64,000 nucleotides of DNA from Pseudomonadota bacterium (GTDB taxonomy: Bacteria > Pseudomonadota > Gammaproteobacteria > Pseudomonadales > Pseudomonadaceae). Made by a program: the position numbers and the translations under genes. Below, in pieces: positions 36,901-45,703 of this stretch (positions are counted from its first letter, which is position 1; each line of letters starts with the position of its first letter). Location: assembly GCA_023388335.1 (NCBI GenBank), contig JAEWGL010000213.1, positions 27,848-91,847 on the forward strand. Direction: 5' to 3'. The notes under the pieces were generated by a model, which saw only the letters and a program-made list of their open reading frames with translations, had not been told where the DNA came from and did not search any database.

Positions 36901-37695
36901 ATGAAAGCCTTGAAAATCGCCACTTTCAACATCAACGGTATCCGCAGCCGCCTGGCCGGGCTGCTCGACTGGCTGTCACGCGAGCAGCCCGACATCGTCT
37001 GCCTGCAGGAGCTCAAGGCGCCTGACAAGGATTTCCCCCGTCAGGCCATCGAAGAGGCCGGCTATGGCTGCCTGTACCACGGCCAGGTGTCATGGAACGG
37101 CGTGGCCATTCTGGCCAAGGACAGTGAACCACTGGAAATTCGACGCGGCTTGCCAGGAATGGAAGAGGACACCCAGAGCCGCTACCTGGAAGCCGCCGCC
37201 CACGGACTGCATATCGCCTGCCTGTACCTGCCAAACGGCAACCCGCAACCGGGTCCCAAATTCGAGTACAAGCTACGCTGGTTCGACTGCCTCATCGCCC
37301 ATGCACAGAGCCTGCAGCAAAGCGATCATCCGGTGATCATGGCCGGTGATTTCAACGTGGTACCGACGGACCTGGATATTTATGACACCCGTTCCTGGCT
37401 CAAGGATGCCCTGCTGCAGCCCGAATCCCGGGCCTGCTATCAGCGCCTGCTGGACCAGGGCTGGGTGGATGCGATCCGCCACCTGCATCCCGAGGAACGC
37501 GTCTATACCTTCTGGGACTACTTTCGCAACCACTGGCAGCGCAACGCCGGGCTGCGCATCGATCATCTGCTGCTCAACCCAGCGTCGGCACCGTACCTCA
37601 AACGCGCTGGGGTGGATGCCTGGGTCCGCAACGAGCCACATGCCAGCGATCATGCGCCGGTATGGATCGAGCTGGGCACGCGCAAGCGTCGCTGA
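36901..37695 (+). CDS. xthA: Exodeoxyribonuclease III (XthA-like)
   Basis: 264 residues. EEP-fold AP endonuclease and 3'-5' exonuclease of base-excision repair. KIATFNINGIRSRL, LQELK (catalytic Glu near 38), MAGDFNVVPTDLDIYD, FWDYFRNHWQRNAGLRIDHLL and the terminal ASDHAPVWIEL are conserved. Probably a second, stress-related exonuclease III. Transcribed with the small protein upstream. Confidence 0.95.
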   Translation: MKALKIATFNINGIRSRLAGLLDWLSREQPDIVCLQELKAPDKDFPRQAIEEAGYGCLYHGQVSWNGVAILAKDSEPLEIRRGLPGMEEDTQSRYLEAAAHGLHIACLYLPNGNPQPGPKFEYKLRWFDCLIAHAQSLQQSDHPVIMAGDFNVVPTDLDIYDTRSWLKDALLQPESRACYQRLLDQGWVDAIRHLHPEERVYTFWDYFRNHWQRNAGLRIDHLLLNPASAPYLKRAGVDAWVRNEPHASDHAPVWIELGTRKRR

Positions 37696-37776
37696 GTACA
37701 GGACCCACCGGGCCCTCAAGGACCTGGCCGGAGCAGACCTCGCGGAGCAAGCGGTTGCAGCCAGCCCTGGTGTTTT

Positions 37777-38490
37777 TCAGTCTCCAACCCCGGCCACAGG
37801 CTGCAGTTGCCAACGTACGGCACTGACGCCTTTCTCCAGGCTGACCCGGCTGACCAGGCGCTCGAGTTGGCCGGGCGCATCGGGTGTACCGAGCAGCTCG
37901 GCCCGTACTTCCAGGCGTACAGGGTCGGGCAGATCCTCGCTGTGCAGCGACTGCAGGCGCAAGGCGGGGTCGGTGAGACTGTGCAGCATCAAGCTGCGCA
38001 CCTGGATCTCTTCTTCGGCGCGGCAGGTGATGCGCACCTCGAAGCGTTGCTCGACCTCGGTAGCCGGTACCACCTGCTGCTGGTCCAGGCGCTGGGCGAT
38101 GTCGCGTAGCAGAATGTTGGCGCACAGCACCACCAGGCTGCCCAGCGTGGCCTCGAGCAACAGGCCCAGGCTGCACAACACGCCGATGGCGGCGGTACAC
38201 CATAGGGTCGCCGCGGTGTTGAGGCCGCGAACATTGAAGCCGTCACGCATGATCACGCCACCGCCCAAAAAACCGATGCCCGAGACGACATAGGCGGCAA
38301 TGCGTGAAGCATCGGAGGGCTCCATGCCCGGTACTGCCTGGGTCATGAGCACGAACAGACAGGCGCCGGTGCTGACCAGCGCATTGGTGCGCAGGCCGGT
38401 CAGGCGTTGACGCAATTGGCGCTCGGCGCCGATCAGGGCGCCCAGCGCCAGGGCGATGCTGACACGCAGCAGAAACACTTTCCAATCCAT
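37777..38490 (-). CDS. mgtC: MgtC/SapB family membrane protein
   Basis: 237 residues. Four to five N-terminal membrane segments with the MgtC pattern ALALGALIGAERQLRQRLTGLRTNALVS and GIGFLGGGVIMRDGFNVRGLNTAATLW, followed by a cytoplasmic ACT-like domain. MgtC proteins affect ATP synthase, magnesium adaptation and virulence in other bacteria. Start ATG 38490 after AGAGGTTTGCT. A long, probably structured leader precedes it. Confidence 0.92.
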   Translation of the reverse strand: MDWKVFLLRVSIALALGALIGAERQLRQRLTGLRTNALVSTGACLFVLMTQAVPGMEPSDASRIAAYVVSGIGFLGGGVIMRDGFNVRGLNTAATLWCTAAIGVLCSLGLLLEATLGSLVVLCANILLRDIAQRLDQQQVVPATEVEQRFEVRITCRAEEEIQVRSLMLHSLTDPALRLQSLHSEDLPDPVRLEVRAELLGTPDAPGQLERLVSRVSLEKGVSAVRWQLQPVAGVGD

Positions 38491-38913
38491 AGCAAACCTC
38501 TTCCACGGGCCATGGACCCGTACGAGCGCGCCGGAGGACGGCGCGGTGGTCAAAAAACGTGAGTGCGCAGGACCACGCGGTCGCTCGCCTGTAGCGGGCA
38601 AGACACCGGGAAGAGAGGGAGGCACGAGCTGTTAAAAGCTGGGATGACCACCGTCTACCGAAGGCGGCGAGACAGTGGCAGGAAGACTGCCGGACTAGCT
38701 CGCCGTGTGGACCTGTCGCAATCGACTGGGGCTACTGTCCAATGCAGGACTCCTGTTCAGGCATGCAGAAATGCGTCGCGGAAAGTAACCTTGCGAGCCG
38801 CAAGGGTCAAGGGTGAAAACATGACAATTGGCGTCTGAATGATGGCGTTTTCATGAAAAGACGGTGGCCAGGTGGTAGGCTTGCCACCTCCCGCAACCCC
38901 CCGGATTTGCTAC
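38491..38913 (-). promoter_or_regulatory. Long 5' leader of mgtC, candidate structured RNA
   Basis: About 360 nt between mgtC and the divergent gene, with no convincing ORF but several strong minus-strand hairpins: CGGCGAG/CTCGCCG at 38665-38705 enclosing GGCAG-N5-CTGCC, CCTGAACAGG near 38755, and GC-rich pairs near 38530-38600. Salmonella mgtC has a sensing leader; whether this one does is unknown. No known riboswitch class is recognised. Confidence 0.4.
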
Positions 38914-39375
38914 ATGCTCTTCAATCTTGCCGTGATGATCGGCACCCTTGTGGCCATGGAAGGTGTCGGCACGCTGGCTCACAAGTACATCATGCATGGC
39001 TGGGGCTGGTGGCTGCATCGCTCGCACCACGAGCCGCATCTTGGCATGCTCGAGACCAATGACCTGTATCTGGCGGCCCTCGCGCTGATCGCCTCGTCGC
39101 TGGTGGCGCTGGGCAAGGCCGGTTATGCGCCGCTGCAATGGATTGGCGCGGGAGTGGCCAGTTACGGGACGCTCTATGTACTGGCCCATGACTGCTTCTT
39201 TCACCGCCATTGGCCGCGGATGCCGCATCCGCGCAGCCGGTACCTCAAGCGGCTGCACCGCGCCCATCGGCTGCACCACGTCATCAAAGGCCGCAACAGC
39301 GTGTCGTTCGGGTTTTTCTATGCGCCGCCGCTGCATGTGCTCAAACGCCAGTTGCGTGCGCGCAAGCGGGGCTGA
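38914..39375 (+). CDS. crtZ-like: CrtZ-like beta-carotene hydroxylase / fatty acid hydroxylase
   Basis: 153 residues, 4 hydrophobic helices. Di-iron His boxes of the CrtZ type: HKYIMHG, HRSHHEPH, HDCFFHRH and HRAHRLHH. The family adds 3-hydroxyls to carotenoid rings. No other carotenoid gene is in the window, so the real substrate may differ. Start ATG 38914 chosen because it opens at helix 1; the 38872 start adds a non-hydrophobic tail. Confidence 0.88.
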   Translation: MLFNLAVMIGTLVAMEGVGTLAHKYIMHGWGWWLHRSHHEPHLGMLETNDLYLAALALIASSLVALGKAGYAPLQWIGAGVASYGTLYVLAHDCFFHRHWPRMPHPRSRYLKRLHRAHRLHHVIKGRNSVSFGFFYAPPLHVLKRQLRARKRG

Positions 39376-39381
39376 ACGTGC

Positions 39382-40281
39382 TCAGCGTGCCGCCTCGCGC
39401 TCGGTGGCGGGGGCGGCCGCCGCGTGGCCACGGCTGACGAGCCAGCCAAAAGCGGCCGCCGTAAAGAACATGATCAGGCTGTAGATCGCCGCGGGCACGG
39501 CCATGGTCGCGTTGTTCAACAGGCTCGGACTCAGGGCCAAGGCAATCGCCAGGGTCCCATTGTGAATGCCGATCTCCATGCCGATGGCAATGGCCTGGCG
39601 CTTTGGGATGTGCAGCAAGCGTGGCACGAAATAGCCAACGCTGAGGCTGAGCAGGTTGAACAGCAGGGCCGCCACGCCCACCAGCGGCGCGTACTCGACC
39701 ACGGTCGCCCAATCCTTGACCAGCGCCAGGACGATGGTGAAGGCCAGGAACAAGGCCGCCACCCCTTTCATCGGCCGCTCCATGCGCGCAGCAAAGGCAG
39801 GCGCATAGCGGCGGATCAGCATGCCCAGGCCCACCGGTAGCAAGACAATGGCGAACACCTGCAGGACCTTGGCGAATTGCAGCGGGATGGCCTGGTCCGA
39901 CTCCATGAACCAGGCCAGCGACAGGTTGACCAGTAGCGGCATGGTGAGGATGGCGATCAACGAGTTGACCGCGGTCAGGGTGATATTCAGTGCCACGTCA
40001 CCGTGGGCCAGGTGGCTGAACAGGTTGGCTGTGGTGCCGCCAGGGGATGCGGCCAGCAGCATCAGACCGACCGCCAGAGCCGGTGCCAGGCCAAAGCCGT
40101 TGGCGATCAGGAAACAGATGAAGGGCAGCAGCAGGATCTGGCAGGCCAGGCCGATCAGCACCGGCTTGGGGTACTTCACCACGCGGGCGAAGTCGGCCAG
40201 GGTTAGCGACAGCCCGAGGCCCAGCATGATGATGCCCAGAGCGATGGGCAGGAACGCGGTGAGCAGGGGAGAGGCGGTCAT
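39382..40281 (-). CDS. Bile acid:sodium symporter (BASS/SBF) family transporter
   Basis: 299 residues, 9-10 hydrophobic helices. IALGIIMLGLGLSLTLADF near the start, AASPGGTTANLFSHLAHGDVALN (sodium-site) and EIGIHNGTLAIALAL (second crossing helix) are SBF hallmarks. Substrate may be a keto acid or pantothenate-like anion, not a bile acid. ATG 40281; the in-frame upstream part overlaps a repeat. Confidence 0.92.
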   Translation of the reverse strand: MTASPLLTAFLPIALGIIMLGLGLSLTLADFARVVKYPKPVLIGLACQILLLPFICFLIANGFGLAPALAVGLMLLAASPGGTTANLFSHLAHGDVALNITLTAVNSLIAILTMPLLVNLSLAWFMESDQAIPLQFAKVLQVFAIVLLPVGLGMLIRRYAPAFAARMERPMKGVAALFLAFTIVLALVKDWATVVEYAPLVGVAALLFNLLSLSVGYFVPRLLHIPKRQAIAIGMEIGIHNGTLAIALALSPSLLNNATMAVPAAIYSLIMFFTAAAFGWLVSRGHAAAAPATEREAAR

Positions 40282-40314
40282 GGGCAATCTCGCGCAAGAG
40301 GATCCCAGCGAGTG

Positions 40315-40412
40315 TAGCTGCAAGTTCAAGGCTGCAAGCTGCAAGCGCAGCGCCATGCCCACAAGCACCGCAAACCACTTGTGGCTTACGCCTTGAAGCT
40401 TGCCGCTGCGGT
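40315..40412. repeat. Long imperfect palindrome of the GCAAGCTGCAAGC type
   Basis: TGCAAGTTCAAGGC (40318 on) is matched in reverse by GCCTTGAAGCTTGC (to 40403), and CCACAAG/CTTGTGG form a central stem. AGCTGCAAGCTGCAAGC is a repeat family seen in Pseudomonas intergenic DNA. Lies upstream of the BASS transporter start; the rest of the 40282-40582 gap shows no gene. Confidence 0.6.
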
Positions 40413-40582
40413 AGATCGCGGTTTTTTCCAGGGACATGCCCCGTCATGCCGCTCCATGATACGGGGCACCGCGTTCTGCCATGTGGTCCCATCAGTTCTA
40501 ACATCCCGAAACAGAATCGCCCGCCGGCGCGCGGCAGGACAGCTAGCCTGAAAAGTTTCCAGATTGTTTTGGGAGCTTTCCT

Positions 40583-41491
40583 ATGTACGGACGTCGCGAT
40601 GTCCTACGCGCCAGTGCGGCATTGGGCCTGCTAGCCGCCAGTCCGCTGTTGCGCGCCGAATCCCCTTCCGGCCTGCTGACCCGGAAGATCCCTTCGACCG
40701 GGGAGCTATTGCCCGTCATCGGTGCCGGCACTTCCGGCAGCTTCGAGGTCGAGCCCGGCTCACCCCAATACGAGCAGCTCAAGGCGGTGCTCAAGGCATT
40801 CTTCCAAGGCGGCGGCAAGGTCATCGATACCTCGCCCAATTATGGCGGCGCCGATGCCATTCTCGGCCAGTTGCTGGAGGAGGGCGGCTGGCACCGGCGA
40901 TGCTTCATTGCCACCAAGATCGCTGCCGACAGCCATGAAGCTGCTGTTTCTCAGTGGGCCAGAAGTCTCAAGAGCCTGCGCACCGACAAGGTCGATCTGC
41001 TGCAGATCCACAACCTGCGTGATTGGCAGCGCCAGTTGCCTTATGCCCACGAGTTGAAGCAGCAAGGCAAGACCCGCTACGTCGGCATTACCCATTACCT
41101 GGCCAGCGGTCAGGACGCCGTGGCTCAGATCCTGCGCAAGCATCCGCTGGATTTCATCCAGATCAACTATTCGGTGAATGCTCCAGAGGCCGCCCGTGAG
41201 CTGCTGCCGCTGGCGGCGGACAAAGGCGTGGCGGTGCTGATCAATCGCGCCTTCGACGACGGTCGCCTGTTTGCCAAGGTCAAGGACCAGGCCCTGCCCG
41301 CGTGGGCGGCGGAGGCGGGGATCGGCAGTTGGGCACAACTGTTTCTCAAGTTCGCCATCAGTCATCCTGCCGTGACTGCGGTGATCCCCGCCACCGGCCG
41401 TCCGGACCGGCAGCTCGACCAGCTCAAGGCAGGCAGCGGTCCCTTGCTCAGCGATGCGCAGCAGCAAGCGCTGATCAAGCAGTTCGCCTAA
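40583..41491 (+). CDS. Tat-exported aldo/keto reductase
   Basis: 302 residues. Twin-arginine signal (GRRDVLRASAALGLLAASP) and likely cleavage near residue 25, followed by an AKR domain: VIDTSPNYGGADAILG (D, Y), ATKIAAD (K), LLQIHNL (H). Most AKRs are cytoplasmic, so a periplasmic one must bring a folded NADP cofactor. Substrate unknown. Next gene starts 4 bp downstream. Confidence 0.9.
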   Translation: MYGRRDVLRASAALGLLAASPLLRAESPSGLLTRKIPSTGELLPVIGAGTSGSFEVEPGSPQYEQLKAVLKAFFQGGGKVIDTSPNYGGADAILGQLLEEGGWHRRCFIATKIAADSHEAAVSQWARSLKSLRTDKVDLLQIHNLRDWQRQLPYAHELKQQGKTRYVGITHYLASGQDAVAQILRKHPLDFIQINYSVNAPEAARELLPLAADKGVAVLINRAFDDGRLFAKVKDQALPAWAAEAGIGSWAQLFLKFAISHPAVTAVIPATGRPDRQLDQLKAGSGPLLSDAQQQALIKQFA

Positions 41492-41495
41492 GCCC

Positions 41496-42794
41496 ATGCG
41501 CAATTGGAAGGCACGACTGGGCAAAGGCTTCACGCTGCAGCCAGGAGAATGGCCGCCCGTGCTCGCCGGTCTGGCGCTGTTCTACCTGCTGTTCACCGGC
41601 TACTTCATGCTGCGTCCGGTGCGCGAGACCATGGGCGTGGCAGGGGGCGTGGACAACCTGCAGTGGCTGTTCACCGGCACCTTCATTGTCACCCTGGTGT
41701 GCCTGCCACTGTTCGGCTGGCTGGCCTCGCGGGTCCAGCGGCGGCGCATCCTGCCTTGGACCTACGGTTTCTTCGCCAGCAACTTGCTGGTTTTTGCCGG
41801 GCTTTTCGCCCAGGATCCGGATGACGTCTGGAATGCGCGGGCCTTCTACATCTGGCTATCGGTTTTCAACCTGCTGACTATCTCGCTGGCCTGGAGCGTG
41901 CTGGCCGATCTGTTCTCCAGCGAACAGGGCAAGCGCCTGTTCGGGCTGATGGCCGCCGGGGCCAGCCTGGGCGGGCTGAGCGGACCTATCCTCGGCGCCG
42001 TGCTCGTCGCCCCGCTCGGCCATGTCGGCTTGCTGATACTGGCTAGCCTGCTCCTGCTGGCCAGCATCGGCGCGACCCTGTACCTGCACCGCTGGCGTGA
42101 TCGTCATCCACTGCCGGCGCACACCGCGCATCCCGATTCCCGCCCGCTGGGCGGCAATCCTTTCGCGGGTGCCACGGCGGTGTTGCGTTCGCCGTACCTG
42201 CTGGGCATTGCCCTGTTCGTGGTGCTGCTAGCCAGCGTTAGCACCTTCTTGTACTTCGAGCAGGCACGGATCGTCAGCGAGACCTTTACCGACCGCACCC
42301 GGCAGACCCAGGTGTTCGGTCTGATCGACGCTGTAGTCCAGGCGTTGGCGATCCTCACCCAAGTGTTCATTACCGGACGCCTGGCACGGCGCCTGGGGGT
42401 CGGCGTATTGCTCGTGGCCGTGCCGCTGTTGATGACGGTAGGCTTTCTGTGGCTGGCCCTGGCGCCGGTGTTCGCGGTGTTTGTGGTGGTCATGGTGGTG
42501 CGCCGGGCTGGCGAATACGCGCTGGTTCGCCCGGGACGGGAGATGCTTTTTACTGTTCTGCCACCCGATGAGAAGTACAAGGCCAAGAACTTCATCGACA
42601 CCGTGGTCTATCGCGGCGGTGATGCCCTGAGTGGCTGGGTCAAGCGCGCCTTGGACCTGATGGGTGATCATCCACAGTTGGCAATGGTGATCGGCGCAGG
42701 GATCGCGGTGGGCTGGGGTGTGACCGGCGGCTGGCTCGGTCGCCGGCAAGCACGATTGGAAACGCGCGACGCCGACACCGGATCACTTGGTTAA
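41496..42794 (+). CDS. MFS/NTT-like transporter
   Basis: 432 residues, 12 hydrophobic helices. LFTGYFMLRPVRETMGVAGG at the start and GREMLFTVLPPDEKYKAKNFIDTVVYRGGDALSGW at the C-terminus are characteristic of the bacterial 'NTP/NDP exchange transporter-like' MFS subgroup. ATP/ADP exchange in free-living bacteria is unproven; substrate unknown. Co-transcribed with the Tat-exported reductase (4 bp gap). Confidence 0.88.
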   Translation: MRNWKARLGKGFTLQPGEWPPVLAGLALFYLLFTGYFMLRPVRETMGVAGGVDNLQWLFTGTFIVTLVCLPLFGWLASRVQRRRILPWTYGFFASNLLVFAGLFAQDPDDVWNARAFYIWLSVFNLLTISLAWSVLADLFSSEQGKRLFGLMAAGASLGGLSGPILGAVLVAPLGHVGLLILASLLLLASIGATLYLHRWRDRHPLPAHTAHPDSRPLGGNPFAGATAVLRSPYLLGIALFVVLLASVSTFLYFEQARIVSETFTDRTRQTQVFGLIDAVVQALAILTQVFITGRLARRLGVGVLLVAVPLLMTVGFLWLALAPVFAVFVVVMVVRRAGEYALVRPGREMLFTVLPPDEKYKAKNFIDTVVYRGGDALSGWVKRALDLMGDHPQLAMVIGAGIAVGWGVTGGWLGRRQARLETRDADTGSLG

Positions 42795-42814
42795 TTGGGG
42801 CGCCAAAGATAGTT

Positions 42815-42862
42815 TTCGCTTTATTTAATGCCGTCGGTCCGACCGCTTGGAAATAAAGCGAA
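42815..42862. repeat. Perfect 12-bp inverted repeat with inner stem
   Basis: TTCGCTTTATTT (42815-42826) and AAATAAAGCGAA (42851-42862) are exact complements, and the 24-base loop contains CGGTC-C-GACCG (42835-42845). A cruciform or hairpin between the transporter and the KGG gene; no T-run on either side except AT-rich arms. May be a terminator, an operator or both. Confidence 0.7.
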
Positions 42863-42941
42863 TCACGGCCGCCGCGGGGTACTCCCAACCTATGAGCATG
42901 GCCCCGTCATGCGTTTGCGTAACGACTTGAGGTGAATGATC

Positions 42942-43115
42942 ATGGCTAACAAACAGACCGGCAGCCAGGGCGGAAAGGAAAACTCTGGCAACTTCGCCAA
43001 CGATCGGGAAAAAGCAGCCGAAGCAGGCCGTAAAGGCGGACAGCAATCCGGCAGCGGCAAGGCGGGTGGCATGGCGCCCGATAAAGATTCTGGCCGCAAA
43101 GGCGGCCGCTCTTAA
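42942..43115 (+). CDS. KGG-domain stress protein
   Basis: 57 residues, highly hydrophilic: NSGNFANDREKAAEAGRKGGQQSG then GGMAPDKDSGRKGGRS, i.e. two KGG repeats (con-10/GsiB family). Such proteins accumulate in general stress and desiccation responses and are intrinsically disordered. ATG 42942 after TTGAGGTGAATGATC. First gene of the stress block; a related gene is at 63148. Confidence 0.9.
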   Translation: MANKQTGSQGGKENSGNFANDREKAAEAGRKGGQQSGSGKAGGMAPDKDSGRKGGRS

Positions 43116-43185
43116 GTGACGGCTGCGCGGTGCCAGGTTGCAGGATCCTGGCGCCGCGATCAGGCCGATTGATCGGAGAACTCCT

Positions 43186-43377
43186 ATGCGAATAGCCCCA
43201 CTGCTAGGCCTGTTGGGCAGTCTCTTGCTGCTCAACGGCTGCTTCGACCGCGACGACCACCCGGCCAAGGATGCCGACCCCAGCAAACCTTCCTTGCAGA
43301 TGCAGAAACCTGATGCGTCGACCACCTCTGGCGCCCCTGCGCAACAGCCGTTGCCATCGCCTGAAAAGGACAACTGA
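43186..43377 (+). CDS. Small lipoprotein
   Basis: 63 residues. Signal peptide with lipobox LLNGC (Cys near residue 19), then a short hydrophilic tail rich in Pro, Lys, Asp and Gln (SKPSLQMQKPDAS). Too short for a globular domain. ATG 43186 after TCGGAGAACTCCT. Just upstream of the diiron enzyme operon (18 bp). Confidence 0.85.
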   Translation: MRIAPLLGLLGSLLLLNGCFDRDDHPAKDADPSKPSLQMQKPDASTTSGAPAQQPLPSPEKDN

Positions 43378-43395
43378 TCGTTGGAGGGCCCAGGT

Positions 43396-44739
43396 ATGAC
43401 GGTCATGATTCGCAATGGCGCCACTACGGCGGTGCCCTTGCCTGAACAGGCAACCTATAAGGCTCGTTACCAGGCCATGCTCGAGGGTAACAGCAGCGAT
43501 AGCGCCAGTTGGCTCGCCAGCCAGTTGGACCGCACCGACGGCCTGCCTGATACCTTGCCAGCTTCACCCTCTGCCTTGTTCCATTGGACAAATCACGCTG
43601 CTGGCGAGGTGGCGCAGGCCTATGCGCGCTATCTTGAACAACGCCGCCAGGGCAGCCCTCGCCAGTACTTTGCCAACCGCGCCCAAGCGCTGTATTTCAT
43701 CCAGCAGGTCGCGCCGACCAAGGCGGTCGATGGCGCCTGGCTGCAAGGCACCTTGCGCCATTGGCGCGACCCGCGCTTTCACGGCCTGATCCGTACCTAC
43801 CTTGAAGAGCTCGGCGACGGCGATGCACGCGGCAACCATGTGCTGGTGTACCAGCGCCTGCTCAGCCATCTCGGCTGCCTGGAGCCCGTACTGCTGGATG
43901 ATGAGCGTTATCTGCAAGGCGCGATCCAGTTGGCCCTGGGTCTCAATACGCAAGCCTTCCTGCCAGAAGTGATCGGTTACAACCTGGGGTATGAGCAGCC
44001 GCCTTTGCACCTGTTGATCACCACCTTCGAATTGGCGGAACTGGGCATCGACGCTCATTACTTCCGCTTGCATGTAACGATCGACAATGCCGCCAGCGGC
44101 CACGCGCAGAAGTCGGTGCAAGCCCTGCATCTGCTGTTGCCTGAAGGCGATTGGCAAGACTTTTACCGCCGCGTGGCGCGCGGCTATCGCCTCAACGACC
44201 TGGGCATGGACACCCCCAGCCTGATCGCCGGCTTCGACCTGCACGGTGAGTTGGTGTCAGCACTCGAGCGCAAGCGCAGCTTCGGTCAGTACATGCATTC
44301 GGATTACTGCAAGCTGCAAGGTCGGACCATCAACCAATGGCTTGGCGAGCCCGGCAGCATGCCCGCCTTCCTCGAAGCGCTACAGGCCCAAGGCTGGATC
44401 AAGCGCGACCAGCAGCCGTCGCAGAGCCGCTTCTGGGGGCTGATCGAGGGGCCCGCGGCGCCCATGATCGGCGTCTTCACGCCCTACGAGATGCAGCTTT
44501 GGCATGACTGGATTGCCGGCAGCTGGCAGGCGCCGCCTTGTCGTCGGCTGCAGCCGGGCAGTTGGGAGCCCGATACGCGGCAATCATCAACATCAGTCAG
44601 ATGCGCAGAAGCGTTGCCTGATGACATCGATGGATTGATCGAGCGCATGGCCGGCAACCGGCATGCCTTGCCAGGCGGCCTGCAGGCCACCCAGGCCTAC
44701 GGGAAACTCACCGGATTGTCCCATGGGAGACCTTGCTGA
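43396..44739 (+). CDS. Iron-containing redox enzyme (heme-oxygenase-like diiron, HDO) family protein
   Basis: 447 residues. The HDO part is in the C-terminal two-thirds: PEVIGYNLGYE (E191), ELAELGIDAHYFRLHVTIDN (H226, D230) and ASGHAQKSV (H236), a pattern resembling HDO metal-ligand sites. Such proteins oxidise amino-acid or fatty-acid-like substrates in natural product pathways; the substrate here is unknown. Start ATG 43396; TTG 43381 is possible. Its TGA overlaps the next ATG by one base (TGATG), so translation is coupled to the methyltransferase. Confidence 0.85.
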   Translation: MTVMIRNGATTAVPLPEQATYKARYQAMLEGNSSDSASWLASQLDRTDGLPDTLPASPSALFHWTNHAAGEVAQAYARYLEQRRQGSPRQYFANRAQALYFIQQVAPTKAVDGAWLQGTLRHWRDPRFHGLIRTYLEELGDGDARGNHVLVYQRLLSHLGCLEPVLLDDERYLQGAIQLALGLNTQAFLPEVIGYNLGYEQPPLHLLITTFELAELGIDAHYFRLHVTIDNAASGHAQKSVQALHLLLPEGDWQDFYRRVARGYRLNDLGMDTPSLIAGFDLHGELVSALERKRSFGQYMHSDYCKLQGRTINQWLGEPGSMPAFLEALQAQGWIKRDQQPSQSRFWGLIEGPAAPMIGVFTPYEMQLWHDWIAGSWQAPPCRRLQPGSWEPDTRQSSTSVRCAEALPDDIDGLIERMAGNRHALPGGLQATQAYGKLTGLSHGRPC

Positions 44740-45692
44740 TGCTGTTGAACGAAGACCAGATCCAGGCCGATGAAGCCTTGCTGCAACTCGGCCGTCGACT
44801 GAGCGCCGACGGTTACCAGTTCACCTGCGTGACCCCAGCGACCCAGGCGCGCAACAACGCCCGGACCTCGGCACAGCGGGCCCACACCTTGCGCGATGTG
44901 TTTGGCTGGAATCGACCATTTCCGGCGTCTTTGCTGTCGGCCGACGAGCTACAGCAGCTGCGTGCCGCGCAGGTGCTGGAGGAGCAGGGCGAATTGCTGC
45001 GCAGTCGAGTGCGCTGGTCCAGCCTCAACGACCTGTTGCTGGTGCATTCGGGCTACCCCACCGACGCGCAGGATGCAGTGTTCTTCGGCCCCGACAGCTA
45101 CCGTTTCGCGCAGGTGATCAGCGATCACCTGCAGCATAGTTTTGCCCACCTCCATCACGCACTGGACATCGGTTGCGGCAGTGGCATCGGCGCCTTGCTG
45201 ATCGCCAGCGCGGCCCGTCATGCCCAGGTCACTGCGGTGGACATCAACCCATTGGCCCTGCGTTATGCCGCGATCAACGCGGCACTGGCCGGCCTGGGCA
45301 ATGTGGCGGTGGCGCAGAGCGATCTGCTCGAAGATGTCACCGGTACCTTCGATCTGATCGTCGCCAACCCACCCTATATGCTCGACGCCGATGAGCGCCT
45401 GTACCGTCATGGTGGCGGCCCGCTAGGGGCGGCGTTGTCCGTGCGCATCGTCGAACAGGCTCTGCCGCGCCTGAGCCCAGGCGGCAGCTTGCTGCTGTAC
45501 ACCGGGGTGGCGGTCGTCGAGGGCAAGGACGCCTTGCTCGCCGCGATCCGCTTGCGCTTGGCCGGACCCGAGTGGCGTTGGTACTACCGCGAGCTGGACC
45601 CGGACGTGTTCGGCGAGCAGCTCGAAGAAACCGGTTATGACCAGGTCGAGCGAATCGCCGCTGTCGCCCTGACCGTCACCCGCGCCAGTTGA
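44739..45692 (+). CDS. Class I SAM-dependent methyltransferase (PrmC/HemK-like fold)
   Basis: 317 residues. SAM motif I LDIGCGSGIGALLIA near 143-157, acidic residue TAVDINPLAL, and the NPPY motif (IVANPPYMLDADE) of enzymes that methylate glutamine, adenine or other planar amides. N-terminal 130 residues are unlike PrmC, so the substrate is likely different. ATG 44739 overlaps the previous stop; member of the HDO-methyltransferase-ligase operon. Confidence 0.87.
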   Translation: MLLNEDQIQADEALLQLGRRLSADGYQFTCVTPATQARNNARTSAQRAHTLRDVFGWNRPFPASLLSADELQQLRAAQVLEEQGELLRSRVRWSSLNDLLLVHSGYPTDAQDAVFFGPDSYRFAQVISDHLQHSFAHLHHALDIGCGSGIGALLIASAARHAQVTAVDINPLALRYAAINAALAGLGNVAVAQSDLLEDVTGTFDLIVANPPYMLDADERLYRHGGGPLGAALSVRIVEQALPRLSPGGSLLLYTGVAVVEGKDALLAAIRLRLAGPEWRWYYRELDPDVFGEQLEETGYDQVERIAAVALTVTRAS

Positions 45693-45703
45693 GCGCTACG
45701 ACC

